A stretch of 64,000 nt of DNA. Origin: CAJXVA01 sp963761755. GTDB taxonomy: Bacteria; Myxococcota_A; Polyangia; Nannocystales; Nannocystaceae. The stretch lies in contig CAVXIC010000039.1 of the NCBI GenBank assembly GCA_963761755.1, positions 372,001 through 436,000 on the forward strand, read 5' to 3'. This document shows, one piece after another, positions 25,420 through 33,954 of this stretch. The notes below the pieces were generated by a model that did no database searches, had not been told where the DNA came from, and saw only the letters and a program-made list of their open reading frames with translations. Each line of letters opens with the position of its first letter. Position 1 is the first letter of the stretch. The translations under genes and the position numbers were made by a program.

Positions 25420-28400
25420 CAGCGTTGCTCCGATCCGTCGCCGTCCAGCATCAGCGCCGCGCCCATCCGCAGCAGCCAGACCGTCTGAAGCGCCTCGTCG
25501 AGCGTCGCGCTTCGCCCCCGATACGCGTACATCAAGGGGTAGTCTTCCACGTCGATCCAGCTCAGCGCGCCGGGCGTGGGCGGATCGAAGGTGTACCGCC
25601 GCACGATGGGCAACAGCGCGTCGGGGTTGTCCGGCCGCCGCTCCCCGGTCTCCAGCGCGTCGCAGAACGCAGTGCGGTGAACGTCGAGCGCGTCGAGATG
25701 GGCGTCGAGATCGGTAGCCTCGGCTCGAAGCGCCCGCACCCGGACGACCTCGGTCCCGCCGGAGATCGACTCCCGAACGTGCGAGCCCTGCTCGGGCGCG
25801 TAGAACGCCCGGACGCCCGGCCCCACGATGCGAAGCACGGCCCTGCGTGCACCGGGGACCGCCGCGTCCGGGTGTGAGAAGCGACGGCCCTCGCCGTCGA
25901 CGACGACGCTCGCCTCCACCTCGCCCCGCCCCCCGCGATAGGCCCCGAGCAGCCACTCGAAGAGCCCCTGCGCGGGCTCACCGAAACGCGAGGGCGATCG
26001 CGACCCGCTGACCCGCGTGAGCTCGAGCATCACCGCATGCGCGCTGGGATTGGCCCCGTCCCGAACCGCGCGCTCCAAGAAGCGCAGCGATCCCAGCGTG
26101 CGCAAGAAGTCCTGGCGGGCCACGAAGGGGAGCGAAGGCCCCGACGCGCGGCCCAGGACGCGGACCACCGTCCCCCCCCAGGGCGTCTCGCCGAGCGTCT
26201 CCTTGGCGAATGCGTCGTGCTCGACCAGCTCGCCCTCGTACAGCGCCTGCTCCTCCATCGAGCGCGCGTCGCCGAGAATGGGGTCGTACTCGAGCTGCGT
26301 GCGCAGGTCCTCGGCGAGCTGGTGAACCTCGGACCGCAGCGACTCGAGGTCGGCGAGGGCGGAGGCGCCCTGCGATCCCGGCCGGCGCACGGCCTCACTG
26401 ATGGTGTCGTGCAGCCGCTGCAGCGCCGGTGACTCCAGCAGCGCGTTGGCCCGCTCGATCGCCGCGGGCACCTCGGAGCGCAGCTGCTTGCCCGACCAGG
26501 TCAGCACCGCTTCGAGGGGGCTGCTCGTCCCCAGCGCCTCGGCCTCCGCGAGCGTCTCCATGTGCAGCCGAAGCTCGCCCCGGTGGACGTACAGCCACAG
26601 CATCCGCATGGCCGTGGCTTGCGCTGCCGCCAGGGTGTCGGCGAGCACGCTGCCCACATGGGTCTCGAGGTAGCGCTTCAAGGAGCGCGCTCCATCCTTG
26701 GCTGCAAAGCCCTCCGCCACGACGCGATCGACCACGCCGGGCGTGTAGCGCACGAACACGTTGCGCTCGACCAACCCGCGTCGCCCGACCAAGGCGTCGA
26801 GCTCGCGTCGCGCGATGCGTCCCGCGGCGTCCCGAGACAGGGAGCCGTACTCGACCACGTGATCGATCCGGTTGAACAGCTCGGGAGGAAAGAACGCCCG
26901 CACGGCCGCAGCCACGTCGGCCGCATCCCCCTGCTCGCCTCCAAACCCGACCGAGGGCGTTTTTCTCGCCCCCAGGTTCGAGGTCATGATCACCACGGTG
27001 TGGGTGAAGTCGACCCGCCGTCCGGCAGCGTCGGTCAGACGGCCGTCATCGAAGAGCTGCAGCATGAGATTGAGCACCGAGGGATCGGCCTTCTCGATCT
27101 CGTCGAGCAGCACCACCGAGAACGGCTGCGCACGGACCTTGGCCGTGAGCGTGCCCTCCGGGTTGAACCGATCGCCGATCAGACGCGAGGGCGCATCCGG
27201 GGCCCCATACTCGCTCATGTCGAACCGCAGCAGCCGGGCCGAGGATCCTCCAATGGACGAGGCCCCGTAGAGAAACTCCGCCAGGCACTTCGCCATCTCG
27301 GTCTTGCCCGTTCCCGTCGGCCCCGTGAACAGGAACACACCGTAGGGCCGCGATGGGTCGGCGAGCCCCACCTTGATGCGGAGCACCAGATCCCGCATCG
27401 CCGCGACGGCGGTTTCTTGGCCCATGATCTGGCTGCGCAGCTGCTGCGCCACCGCCTCGGCATCGAGCGAGCGATGTGCGTCGAGCAAGACCGCGGGCAT
27501 GCCCGTGCTGCCAGCGAGGTGCCCGATCACTTCGGCGGCGCCGATGTCTGGTCGCTGGAGCATGCGGCTGGGTCCGGCGTCGAGCAGCGACTGGGGCGCA
27601 GGCGGGACCGCCTGGGGGCGCTTGGGAACGGGCCCCCACGCGCCCGTCTTCGCGCGCGCCTCCACGGCATTCTTGGCCTCGAGCAGACCGCACCCTGTCT
27701 TGGTGCGGTAAGCCTTGATCGCGAGGATCTTCTTGCCCTGTCCGAGGGCTGCCTCGGCTTCTCGCAGGTCCAGTGGCGCGTCGGTGTCTCGGGTCGCGAG
27801 CTGGCGCAGCAGATCGAGCGCCTTGCCCGGATGCACCGCCGCGCCGCCCAGACTGCCTCCCAAGTCGTGAATCATGCGAAACACCATCGGGTCGAACGCC
27901 GTCGTTCGCTCGCGTTCGAAGCGTCGCGCCTCTTGAACGAGCATCCGAATCGTCTCCTCGCGGCCGGTGGGCTCGACGAAGACGGTGGTGAACGCCCCCG
28001 CAAAGCCGGGCGCCTCGTCCTGCAGCCGCTGCAGCCCCTCGGCGGTGCACTCGCCCACCAGGACCAGCTCGCCTCGGGCCATCGGCCCCCGAAAGAAGGT
28101 GGACAGCGCGCGATCGCTGGCCCGCGTCTGACCGATCCCGCCCCACCGCGCCACGTCCTCCACCCAGAGGATCCCGCGGTGCTTCCGACACGCCTCGACG
28201 ATGTTGACGCAGCGATCCTCCCACTGCCCGAGATAGGACATGCCCGCGATGACCCGCTGTCCGCGAATCCGCCACACCTTGTGGATGCGGTCGAGGTTGC
28301 GATGGGAGGGGAAGTCATCGGAGGCGAGCAAATCGGCCACGACCTGCTGCAGCAGGCTGCTCTTGCCGACCCCGGTCGGACCAACGAGCAGCACGGACTT

Positions 28401-29111
28401 CTGTTGGCGACCGCACAGCAGCTGCGCGAGGGTGTCTCGATACGGGCTGCGCGCAATGACGGGCTCGGCGATGCCGTCGACGATGTGCATCGTCGCGCAG
28501 GTTCCCAGGCGCGAGAGCAAGGCTTCACCGGTCGGGCCTCGCCCCCCGCCGAGCAGCGCCGGTGGGTCCTTCTTCTTCGCATCGAGCTTGTCGGTCAGCA
28601 GCTTGGGGGAGACGGAGAAGGCGACGAGCTCGAGTTTGTCCTTCTTGTGGTGTTCGAGCGTCTCGAGGACCGCCTCGTCGAGCTCAGCCCAATCTCGCTG
28701 GAAGAAGGTCTTGGCCTCGTCGGTCAACGATCGACCCGGTTCGTGCACGAACCAGGCGTCTGGACGCAGCGGGTGGTAGACGACGTTGATCGTCCCATCC
28801 ACGGCACCGCCGCGCGTCCGCGGCTCGACGACCAGCGGCACCGCGCCGTAGAAGCGTCGACGTCCCGCCGCACCCCGCAGCGACAGCTCGAGCGCGACGG
28901 TCGTCAGGCGACGTCCTCGCACCGCCTCCAGCGGGGTCAACTCGTGCGGCCACAGCTCGGCCACGCGCTTGCGAAGCCCATCGATCAAGCGCTGGCGGGC
29001 CTTCCCATGGCTGGACGCGGCGACCCTGGAGGTCAGCGGCCCGAGCCCCACCGTCACCCACTGAAGCGAGCGCCCGCGCGCCCGCGAGAACACCGAAATG
29101 CGAACTTCCAT
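25419..29111 (-). CDS. Clp/Hsp100-like double AAA+ ATPase with L7/L12-like insert and release-factor-like tail
   Basis: A 1230-aa protein. Domain order: strand-rich N-terminal domain (1-200); AAA+ module 1 with GPTGVGKSS (about 247) but Walker B ILWVEDVA and no finger arginines (FAGAF); a segment at about 459-485, AIKAYRTKTGCGLLEAK, like the C-terminal domain of ribosomal L7/L12; complete AAA+ module 2 with GPTGTGKTE (about 597), LLDEIEKADPSV (about 670) and FPPELFNRID; then about 400 further residues. The tail first forms acidic helices and then, at about 1025-1125, a region like the PCRF domain of release factors (LRIVGPGVRAFYAPEQGSH), without a GGQ domain. It starts one base after the upstream stop. 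Confidence 0.85.
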   Translation of the reverse strand: MEVRISVFSRARGRSLQWVTVGLGPLTSRVAASSHGKARQRLIDGLRKRVAELWPHELTPLEAVRGRRLTTVALELSLRGAAGRRRFYGAVPLVVEPRTRGGAVDGTINVVYHPLRPDAWFVHEPGRSLTDEAKTFFQRDWAELDEAVLETLEHHKKDKLELVAFSVSPKLLTDKLDAKKKDPPALLGGGRGPTGEALLSRLGTCATMHIVDGIAEPVIARSPYRDTLAQLLCGRQQKSVLLVGPTGVGKSSLLQQVVADLLASDDFPSHRNLDRIHKVWRIRGQRVIAGMSYLGQWEDRCVNIVEACRKHRGILWVEDVARWGGIGQTRASDRALSTFFRGPMARGELVLVGECTAEGLQRLQDEAPGFAGAFTTVFVEPTGREETIRMLVQEARRFERERTTAFDPMVFRMIHDLGGSLGGAAVHPGKALDLLRQLATRDTDAPLDLREAEAALGQGKKILAIKAYRTKTGCGLLEAKNAVEARAKTGAWGPVPKRPQAVPPAPQSLLDAGPSRMLQRPDIGAAEVIGHLAGSTGMPAVLLDAHRSLDAEAVAQQLRSQIMGQETAVAAMRDLVLRIKVGLADPSRPYGVFLFTGPTGTGKTEMAKCLAEFLYGASSIGGSSARLLRFDMSEYGAPDAPSRLIGDRFNPEGTLTAKVRAQPFSVVLLDEIEKADPSVLNLMLQLFDDGRLTDAAGRRVDFTHTVVIMTSNLGARKTPSVGFGGEQGDAADVAAAVRAFFPPELFNRIDHVVEYGSLSRDAAGRIARRELDALVGRRGLVERNVFVRYTPGVVDRVVAEGFAAKDGARSLKRYLETHVGSVLADTLAAAQATAMRMLWLYVHRGELRLHMETLAEAEALGTSSPLEAVLTWSGKQLRSEVPAAIERANALLESPALQRLHDTISEAVRRPGSQGASALADLESLRSEVHQLAEDLRTQLEYDPILGDARSMEEQALYEGELVEHDAFAKETLGETPWGGTVVRVLGRASGPSLPFVARQDFLRTLGSLRFLERAVRDGANPSAHAVMLELTRVSGSRSPSRFGEPAQGLFEWLLGAYRGGRGEVEASVVVDGEGRRFSHPDAAVPGARRAVLRIVGPGVRAFYAPEQGSHVRESISGGTEVVRVRALRAEATDLDAHLDALDVHRTAFCDALETGERRPDNPDALLPIVRRYTFDPPTPGALSWIDVEDYPLMYAYRGRSATLDEALQTVWLLRMGAALMLDGDGSEQR

Positions 29112-29112
29112 G

Positions 29113-32100
29113 TCAGCCCTCCTCCTGGGTCGCCAGGGCCTTCTCCGCCCGGCTCGCAAACTGCACGCGCTCCAGCTCGGCCGCATAGTCCGCGAAGGTC
29201 GCGATCGAGAAGCTCGCGGCCGGGGCGGCAGTGCTCACGACCCATCGCTCGCCCGTCTTCGCCCACGTGCGCACCGGCTCCTCTCGCCGCAGCTCCTCGG
29301 GCTTGCGCCGCGCTGGAATTGCAAAGTCGTCGTCGCTCTCGGGGAGGGGATCGGGGCACAGCTCGCCAAACGACGCCTCGTGGTCGTAGCGGAGCACCGA
29401 GAGTTCGAGCACTTCGACGTTGCCCCCGTCGGTCTCGAAACGCCACGGACCCACCTCACCCTCGACGAGTTCTTCGGCGAGCGATCCACGAACGCGAATC
29501 AGGACGCTCGACCATTGGGCGCGTTCCTTGTCCGTCTCCAGCGCCCGCCTCTCTCGCCACCACGCCAGGGTGCGCGGTGGGCCGTAGCGCGCACCCGCCG
29601 GCCAGCCCTCGTCCCCTTCGGGGTCGCCGGCTCGATGCACGGTGACGTCCCAGCCGCGCTGCGATGCGGCGGCGTCGAGCACTTCCAAGAAGTCGTGCGT
29701 ACGCCCACCTCCCCACGAGCGGGCGAAGACGGTGATGCAGTCCTCGCCGATGTGCCCGGCCACCATTCGCACGAAGGCGCGCTCGAAGCGAGCGTAGGCC
29801 TCTCGAGCCTCATCGACAAAGAGCCCCGCATCGGCCCCCTCGAGCTGCGCCGTCATGGCCAGCTCTTCAGCGTCTGCGATCGCGTCGCGATGTTCGGTGA
29901 CCCCATCGAGGACGCCCTGTAGCAGGCCCCGCTCGGCGGCGAGCTTGCCCGCTGTCTCCGATGTGTCCCCCATCCGCGCCCCGGCGAGGTCGGCGACGAT
30001 GTAGTCGAGACGCTCCCGCAGCTCCAGCGCGAGCGAGCAGTGCAAACACCTGTCCGCGACGCGCCGAAGCGCTGCGATCGTGCCCAAGTGGTGGGCCGTC
30101 TGGCGACTTCGCCCCGCCAGCGGGCGCGTAACCGTAATGGACAGGTCACCGACCAACTCTTCCGCTTCGGTCGTGAATCCCTCGCGGGGCTCGGGTGTGG
30201 ACTCGTCGGGCCAGCGAACGTCGACCCGCGCGCCGTCGAGCACACCGGCGTGCTTCGCGAGCACCACGGACACCGGTCCCACCAACGCGGCCTCGAGATG
30301 CCTTCGCAGGGCTCGCGCACCGTAGGCTGCCGAGTATCCGGCCTCCGCCAGCTGCTCGAGCGCGGCGCTGGAGACGACCAGCGATGCGGCCCGGCCCAGC
30401 ACGCCGTCGCGGTCCACGATCTTGCGCAGCGCGACCTCGGCGACCGCCGAGACCTCCTCGCGCAGCAGGGACGAGAACGGGATCACCCTGTCGATGCGGC
30501 CGACGAACTCGGGCCGAAAGTGCTTGTCGACCTGCTCGAGGTAGTAGGTGGCCATCGCCTCGGGCCCATCACCCCCCCCGGTGCCGAATCCTGCGTCGGG
30601 CTTGCGGTGGGCCGCACCAAGGTTGCTCGTCATGATGATGATCGCGTTGTTGAACCACGTCGTCCGCCCCCGCGCGTCGGAGAGCCGCCCCTCACCGCAG
30701 ACCTGGAGCAGCAGGTCGAAGACGGCCGGGTGCGCCTTCTCGATCTCGTCGAGCAACACGACGCAGAACGGCTGCTGGCGAACGCGCTTGGTCAGCTCCC
30801 CCTCGTCACGCTGCGTCCCTCGAATCAGGCGCTCGGCCGCCCTGGCATCCATGTACTCCGACATGTCGAAGCGCACCATTCGCTCGGTGCCCCCGAAGAG
30901 GAACAGCGCGAGCGTCTTGGCGACCTCGGTCTTGCCCACCCCGGTCGGCCCGATGAACAAGAAGTTGGCCAGCGGCTTGCCCGGTGGCTGCAGGTTCGCC
31001 TTGACCATGCACACCGTCTCGGCCACCCGACGCACCGCCTCGCGCTGACCGATCACCCGTCGCGCGAAGAAGCGCTCGATCTCCTCGAGCTTGACCGCGC
31101 GCTCCTCCTTGAGCAGGAACAGCGGGATGCCCGAGCGGTTGGAGAAGGCGCCGTACACTTCGGCGGGACCCAGCGGCTTGGGCTCGCCGGTCTGCGTCAC
31201 CGCTCCCTCGTGAATCGCCCGCAGCTCGTCGTGCAGCCGCAAGGCCTTGCCCGGGAACGCCTCGTAGGCCAAGTAGCGGTCGCACAGGTCCAACAGCGGT
31301 CCGATGGCGTCGGTCGAGAGGGACGGCCGATCTGGCTCGTAGGTCTTGCTGTGTCGGATGCGTGCCTCGAGAATCGGACGCGTCTGGGTCTTGTCGAGCG
31401 GCTCCAGCGTCACGCGCGACAGCGCGGCGAAGAAGCCGACGTGCATCTTCTCGTAGTGAGAGACCTGCTCGGGCGTCAGCTCCCCCACCACCCGAACCCG
31501 ATCCTGGGTGATGTACGGCAGCATCCCAGAGACCATGTCTTCGATGGTCCCGGGCCGTCCCGACAGCAGGTCTCCCAGGTTGTCGAAGAAGACGACCGCG
31601 TCGAGTTGTTCGGCCGCCTGCATGACCGAGACGATCCGCTGCTCGAGCTCGCCAAAGCCCGACTGCCCCGCGACGAGTTGCGCGCCCGAGGTCGCGATCA
31701 CCATGCGTCCGCCCAGCGGGTCGGGGCCGCGACCGTGGACCGCTCGGGAGACCAATCCGTGCACGAGCGCGGACTTGCCGGCCATCTCGCGCCCGACCAC
31801 GACCACGCTGAGGCGTTCGGGTCCCGCCAGCAGGCTCTGAAGCGCGTCGAGTTCGGTCTCTCGCCCGAGGACCTCGGGCTGTCTCCCCTTGGCGTGCAGC
31901 ACTCGCAACGACGTGCCGACCTCGGTCAGCAGCTTCTCGGCTCCCGCTCGCTCCCGGGTCTTGACGCGCTGCCGGCGGGCCCGCGCGCGCGCCCCGGCCT
32001 CCTCCGCGTCCTCGCGCGCGATCGACAGCTCCAGCTGGTGCAAGGAATGCCGCTGCGCCGGCAGCATCGCCAGGACCTCGCTCGCGGAGAGGTCGCGCAC

Positions 32101-32517
32101 CCGGGCCATCTGTTCGGTGGCCTCGATGACCGCGCGCTCCAGGCCCTCGTCGGTCTCGAAGTACGCAAACGCCTCCAGCGGCAGGATCTGAACCCAGTAC
32201 GCGCCTTCGTGCGGGACGATGATGCAGGGAACCGTCACGGGCTCGGTCAGCGCGGTCCGCCGGGGTAGGTCCCCCCGTGGCAGCACGACCGGGACCTCGA
32301 TCAGCGTCGCGTCGGCAGGGAGCGAGTACCCAGCGATCGTCGACGCCGGTGCTTTCTCGAGCAAACGGGTGAGGAAACGCTCCTGTTCCGCGAGCGCCGC
32401 TGCGACCGACGTCGACCGGGTCGCAAGGCTCGGGTCGGCAACCGGGTGGGCATAGACACCCCCGCTGGGCAGCTCCCGAACGACGATCGCCGCGTGGAGG
32501 TCGACTTCGGACGCCAT
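29113..32517 (-). CDS. Clp/Hsp100-like double AAA+ ATPase with release-factor-like tail, first gene of operon
   Basis: A 1134-aa protein. A strand-rich N-terminal domain (1-140) and a charged, coiled linker precede AAA+ module 1, with a P-loop GREMAGKS (about 245), Walker B VVFFDNLG lacking Glu, and FFAAL where Clp proteins have finger arginines. Module 2 is intact: GPTGVGKTE (about 526), LLDEIEKAHPAV (about 587), IIMTSNLGA, FRPEFVGRID. The last 350 residues form helices (ERLDYIVADLAG and onward) and then RSWGGGRTHDFLEVL (about 934) and IRVRGSLAEELVEGEVG, which follow the order of the helical/PCRF part of RF2-like release factors. ATG 32517 was chosen; the frame stays open upstream into a divergent lipoprotein gene. 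Confidence 0.85.
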   Translation of the reverse strand: MASEVDLHAAIVVRELPSGGVYAHPVADPSLATRSTSVAAALAEQERFLTRLLEKAPASTIAGYSLPADATLIEVPVVLPRGDLPRRTALTEPVTVPCIIVPHEGAYWVQILPLEAFAYFETDEGLERAVIEATEQMARVRDLSASEVLAMLPAQRHSLHQLELSIAREDAEEAGARARARRQRVKTRERAGAEKLLTEVGTSLRVLHAKGRQPEVLGRETELDALQSLLAGPERLSVVVVGREMAGKSALVHGLVSRAVHGRGPDPLGGRMVIATSGAQLVAGQSGFGELEQRIVSVMQAAEQLDAVVFFDNLGDLLSGRPGTIEDMVSGMLPYITQDRVRVVGELTPEQVSHYEKMHVGFFAALSRVTLEPLDKTQTRPILEARIRHSKTYEPDRPSLSTDAIGPLLDLCDRYLAYEAFPGKALRLHDELRAIHEGAVTQTGEPKPLGPAEVYGAFSNRSGIPLFLLKEERAVKLEEIERFFARRVIGQREAVRRVAETVCMVKANLQPPGKPLANFLFIGPTGVGKTEVAKTLALFLFGGTERMVRFDMSEYMDARAAERLIRGTQRDEGELTKRVRQQPFCVVLLDEIEKAHPAVFDLLLQVCGEGRLSDARGRTTWFNNAIIIMTSNLGAAHRKPDAGFGTGGGDGPEAMATYYLEQVDKHFRPEFVGRIDRVIPFSSLLREEVSAVAEVALRKIVDRDGVLGRAASLVVSSAALEQLAEAGYSAAYGARALRRHLEAALVGPVSVVLAKHAGVLDGARVDVRWPDESTPEPREGFTTEAEELVGDLSITVTRPLAGRSRQTAHHLGTIAALRRVADRCLHCSLALELRERLDYIVADLAGARMGDTSETAGKLAAERGLLQGVLDGVTEHRDAIADAEELAMTAQLEGADAGLFVDEAREAYARFERAFVRMVAGHIGEDCITVFARSWGGGRTHDFLEVLDAAASQRGWDVTVHRAGDPEGDEGWPAGARYGPPRTLAWWRERRALETDKERAQWSSVLIRVRGSLAEELVEGEVGPWRFETDGGNVEVLELSVLRYDHEASFGELCPDPLPESDDDFAIPARRKPEELRREEPVRTWAKTGERWVVSTAAPAASFSIATFADYAAELERVQFASRAEKALATQEEG

Positions 32518-32575
32518 GAGCGCCGAGCCTACCGACTTTGGCGGAGCAGGACGACTGGCTGATACCCTGACGGTG

Positions 32576-33868
32576 ATGATGCGGCTTGAAGTGGGTCCGA
32601 CTTCACTGTTCTTGACCTTCGCGCTCGCGGGCCTGGGCTGCGGCGATGACGGGGGCGCGGGCCAAGGTTCCGCGAGCTCCGACGACGGCGGGAGCGGAGG
32701 CACCACCGAAGCCCAGAGCACCGAGCCTCGTGCGTCCATGGGATCCGACGGCAGCGACAGCAGCACCACCGGCGTCGATCAGGGTCCACGGCCCTCGGGC
32801 CCGGACAACGCGATCGACCCTTCGCTGCCGGGCCCCTACCCGGTCGGCGTCATGACGATCGAGTTCGTCGACCCCACCCGCGAGGGCGGTCGTTCGCTGG
32901 TGACCGAGATCTGGTACCCGGCCACCGACGACGCCATCGGCATGGACACGGTGACGTACACCGTGGAGGACATCTTTCGGCCCGACGCGATCGAGGTCCT
33001 GGGCAACGACCTGAGCTCCGAGCTGGTGACCACCGCCGTCCGAGACGCGCCGATGCGCAGCGATGACGGCCCCTACCCGGTGGTCTTCTTCAGCCACGGC
33101 TCGGGCGGCATTCGGATGCAGTCGACCTACTACACGGTCGACATGGCCAGCCACGGCTACGTCGTCGTGGCCCCCGACCACGTCGGCAACACCCTGAGCG
33201 ACATCATCGTCACCGGGGACCTGACCACCGAGGACCTGGTCGCGAGCCTCGGCAATCGACCCGACGACCTCTTCTACGTCCGCGAGGAGCTCGAACTGCT
33301 GGACGACGAGGACCCGCTGGCGGAGATCATGGACTTCGAGCACGTCGGCGTCACCGGGCATTCCTTCGGAGCGCTCACGTCGATCCGCTGGATGGGGCTG
33401 GGCGCAGACGTCGACGCGGTCGTGGCCCAGGCACCGCCGAGCATGGGCGTGACATGGCTGACGATCGGCACGCCCCTGGCGGACTTCACCACGCCGCTGC
33501 AGCTCCAGGTCGGTGGCGTCGACGACACCACGCCGCCGGCCGATGCCCAGTCGGTCTGGGACGAAGCCTCGTCCCCTCGGGCCCGGATGACGCTCTCCAA
33601 CGCCGGGCACTTCACCTTCAGCGACATGTGCAGCCTCGATGCCCAAGACATCGCCGCGGTGGCCGAGCTGGGGGTCGCGGACGCGCTCGACGACGGGTGT
33701 ACGGACGCGAACACCGACCCGGCCATCGCGGGCGCGACCATTCGCCACTACGGGATCGGGTTCTTCAACGTGTATCTGCGCGGGTCGACCCCCACCCTCG
33801 ATCTGCTCACGCAGGGCGCCGGAGAGGCGCTCGCGGGGGACCTGGTCACCTGGGAAGCGGAGCTCTGA
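32576..33868 (+). CDS. alpha/beta-hydrolase lipoprotein (dienelactone/PAF-acetylhydrolase-like)
   Basis: A 430-aa predicted lipoprotein with lipobox LAGLGC and a Gly/Ser/Asp-rich linker. The hydrolase fold has the oxyanion-side motif VVFFSHGSGG, nucleophile Ser in TGHSFGA, and a late NAGHF that may provide the catalytic His. The arrangement resembles platelet-activating-factor acetylhydrolase-like and dienelactone hydrolase-like esterases. ATG 32576 or the adjacent ATG 32579 starts the signal peptide. It is divergent from the Clp-like operon with 58 bp between starts, so both promoters must lie in that short gap. Confidence 0.8.
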   Translation: MMRLEVGPTSLFLTFALAGLGCGDDGGAGQGSASSDDGGSGGTTEAQSTEPRASMGSDGSDSSTTGVDQGPRPSGPDNAIDPSLPGPYPVGVMTIEFVDPTREGGRSLVTEIWYPATDDAIGMDTVTYTVEDIFRPDAIEVLGNDLSSELVTTAVRDAPMRSDDGPYPVVFFSHGSGGIRMQSTYYTVDMASHGYVVVAPDHVGNTLSDIIVTGDLTTEDLVASLGNRPDDLFYVREELELLDDEDPLAEIMDFEHVGVTGHSFGALTSIRWMGLGADVDAVVAQAPPSMGVTWLTIGTPLADFTTPLQLQVGGVDDTTPPADAQSVWDEASSPRARMTLSNAGHFTFSDMCSLDAQDIAAVAELGVADALDDGCTDANTDPAIAGATIRHYGIGFFNVYLRGSTPTLDLLTQGAGEALAGDLVTWEAEL

Positions 33869-33954
33869 GCGGCTCCACCCCGGGGCAGACCCTCGCAGTC
33901 CCCTGGTTCGTTCAGCTCGGCTCGACGTAGACTCCAGGAGAGGCCGAGAGCAAC

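Noticed and set aside
29098..32268. Long open frames on the plus strand opposite the Clp-like operon (up to about 1000 codons).
   Set aside because: They are antisense to well-supported AAA+ genes, rich in Arg/His/Gln, and have no motifs; long mirror frames are expected in high-GC DNA.
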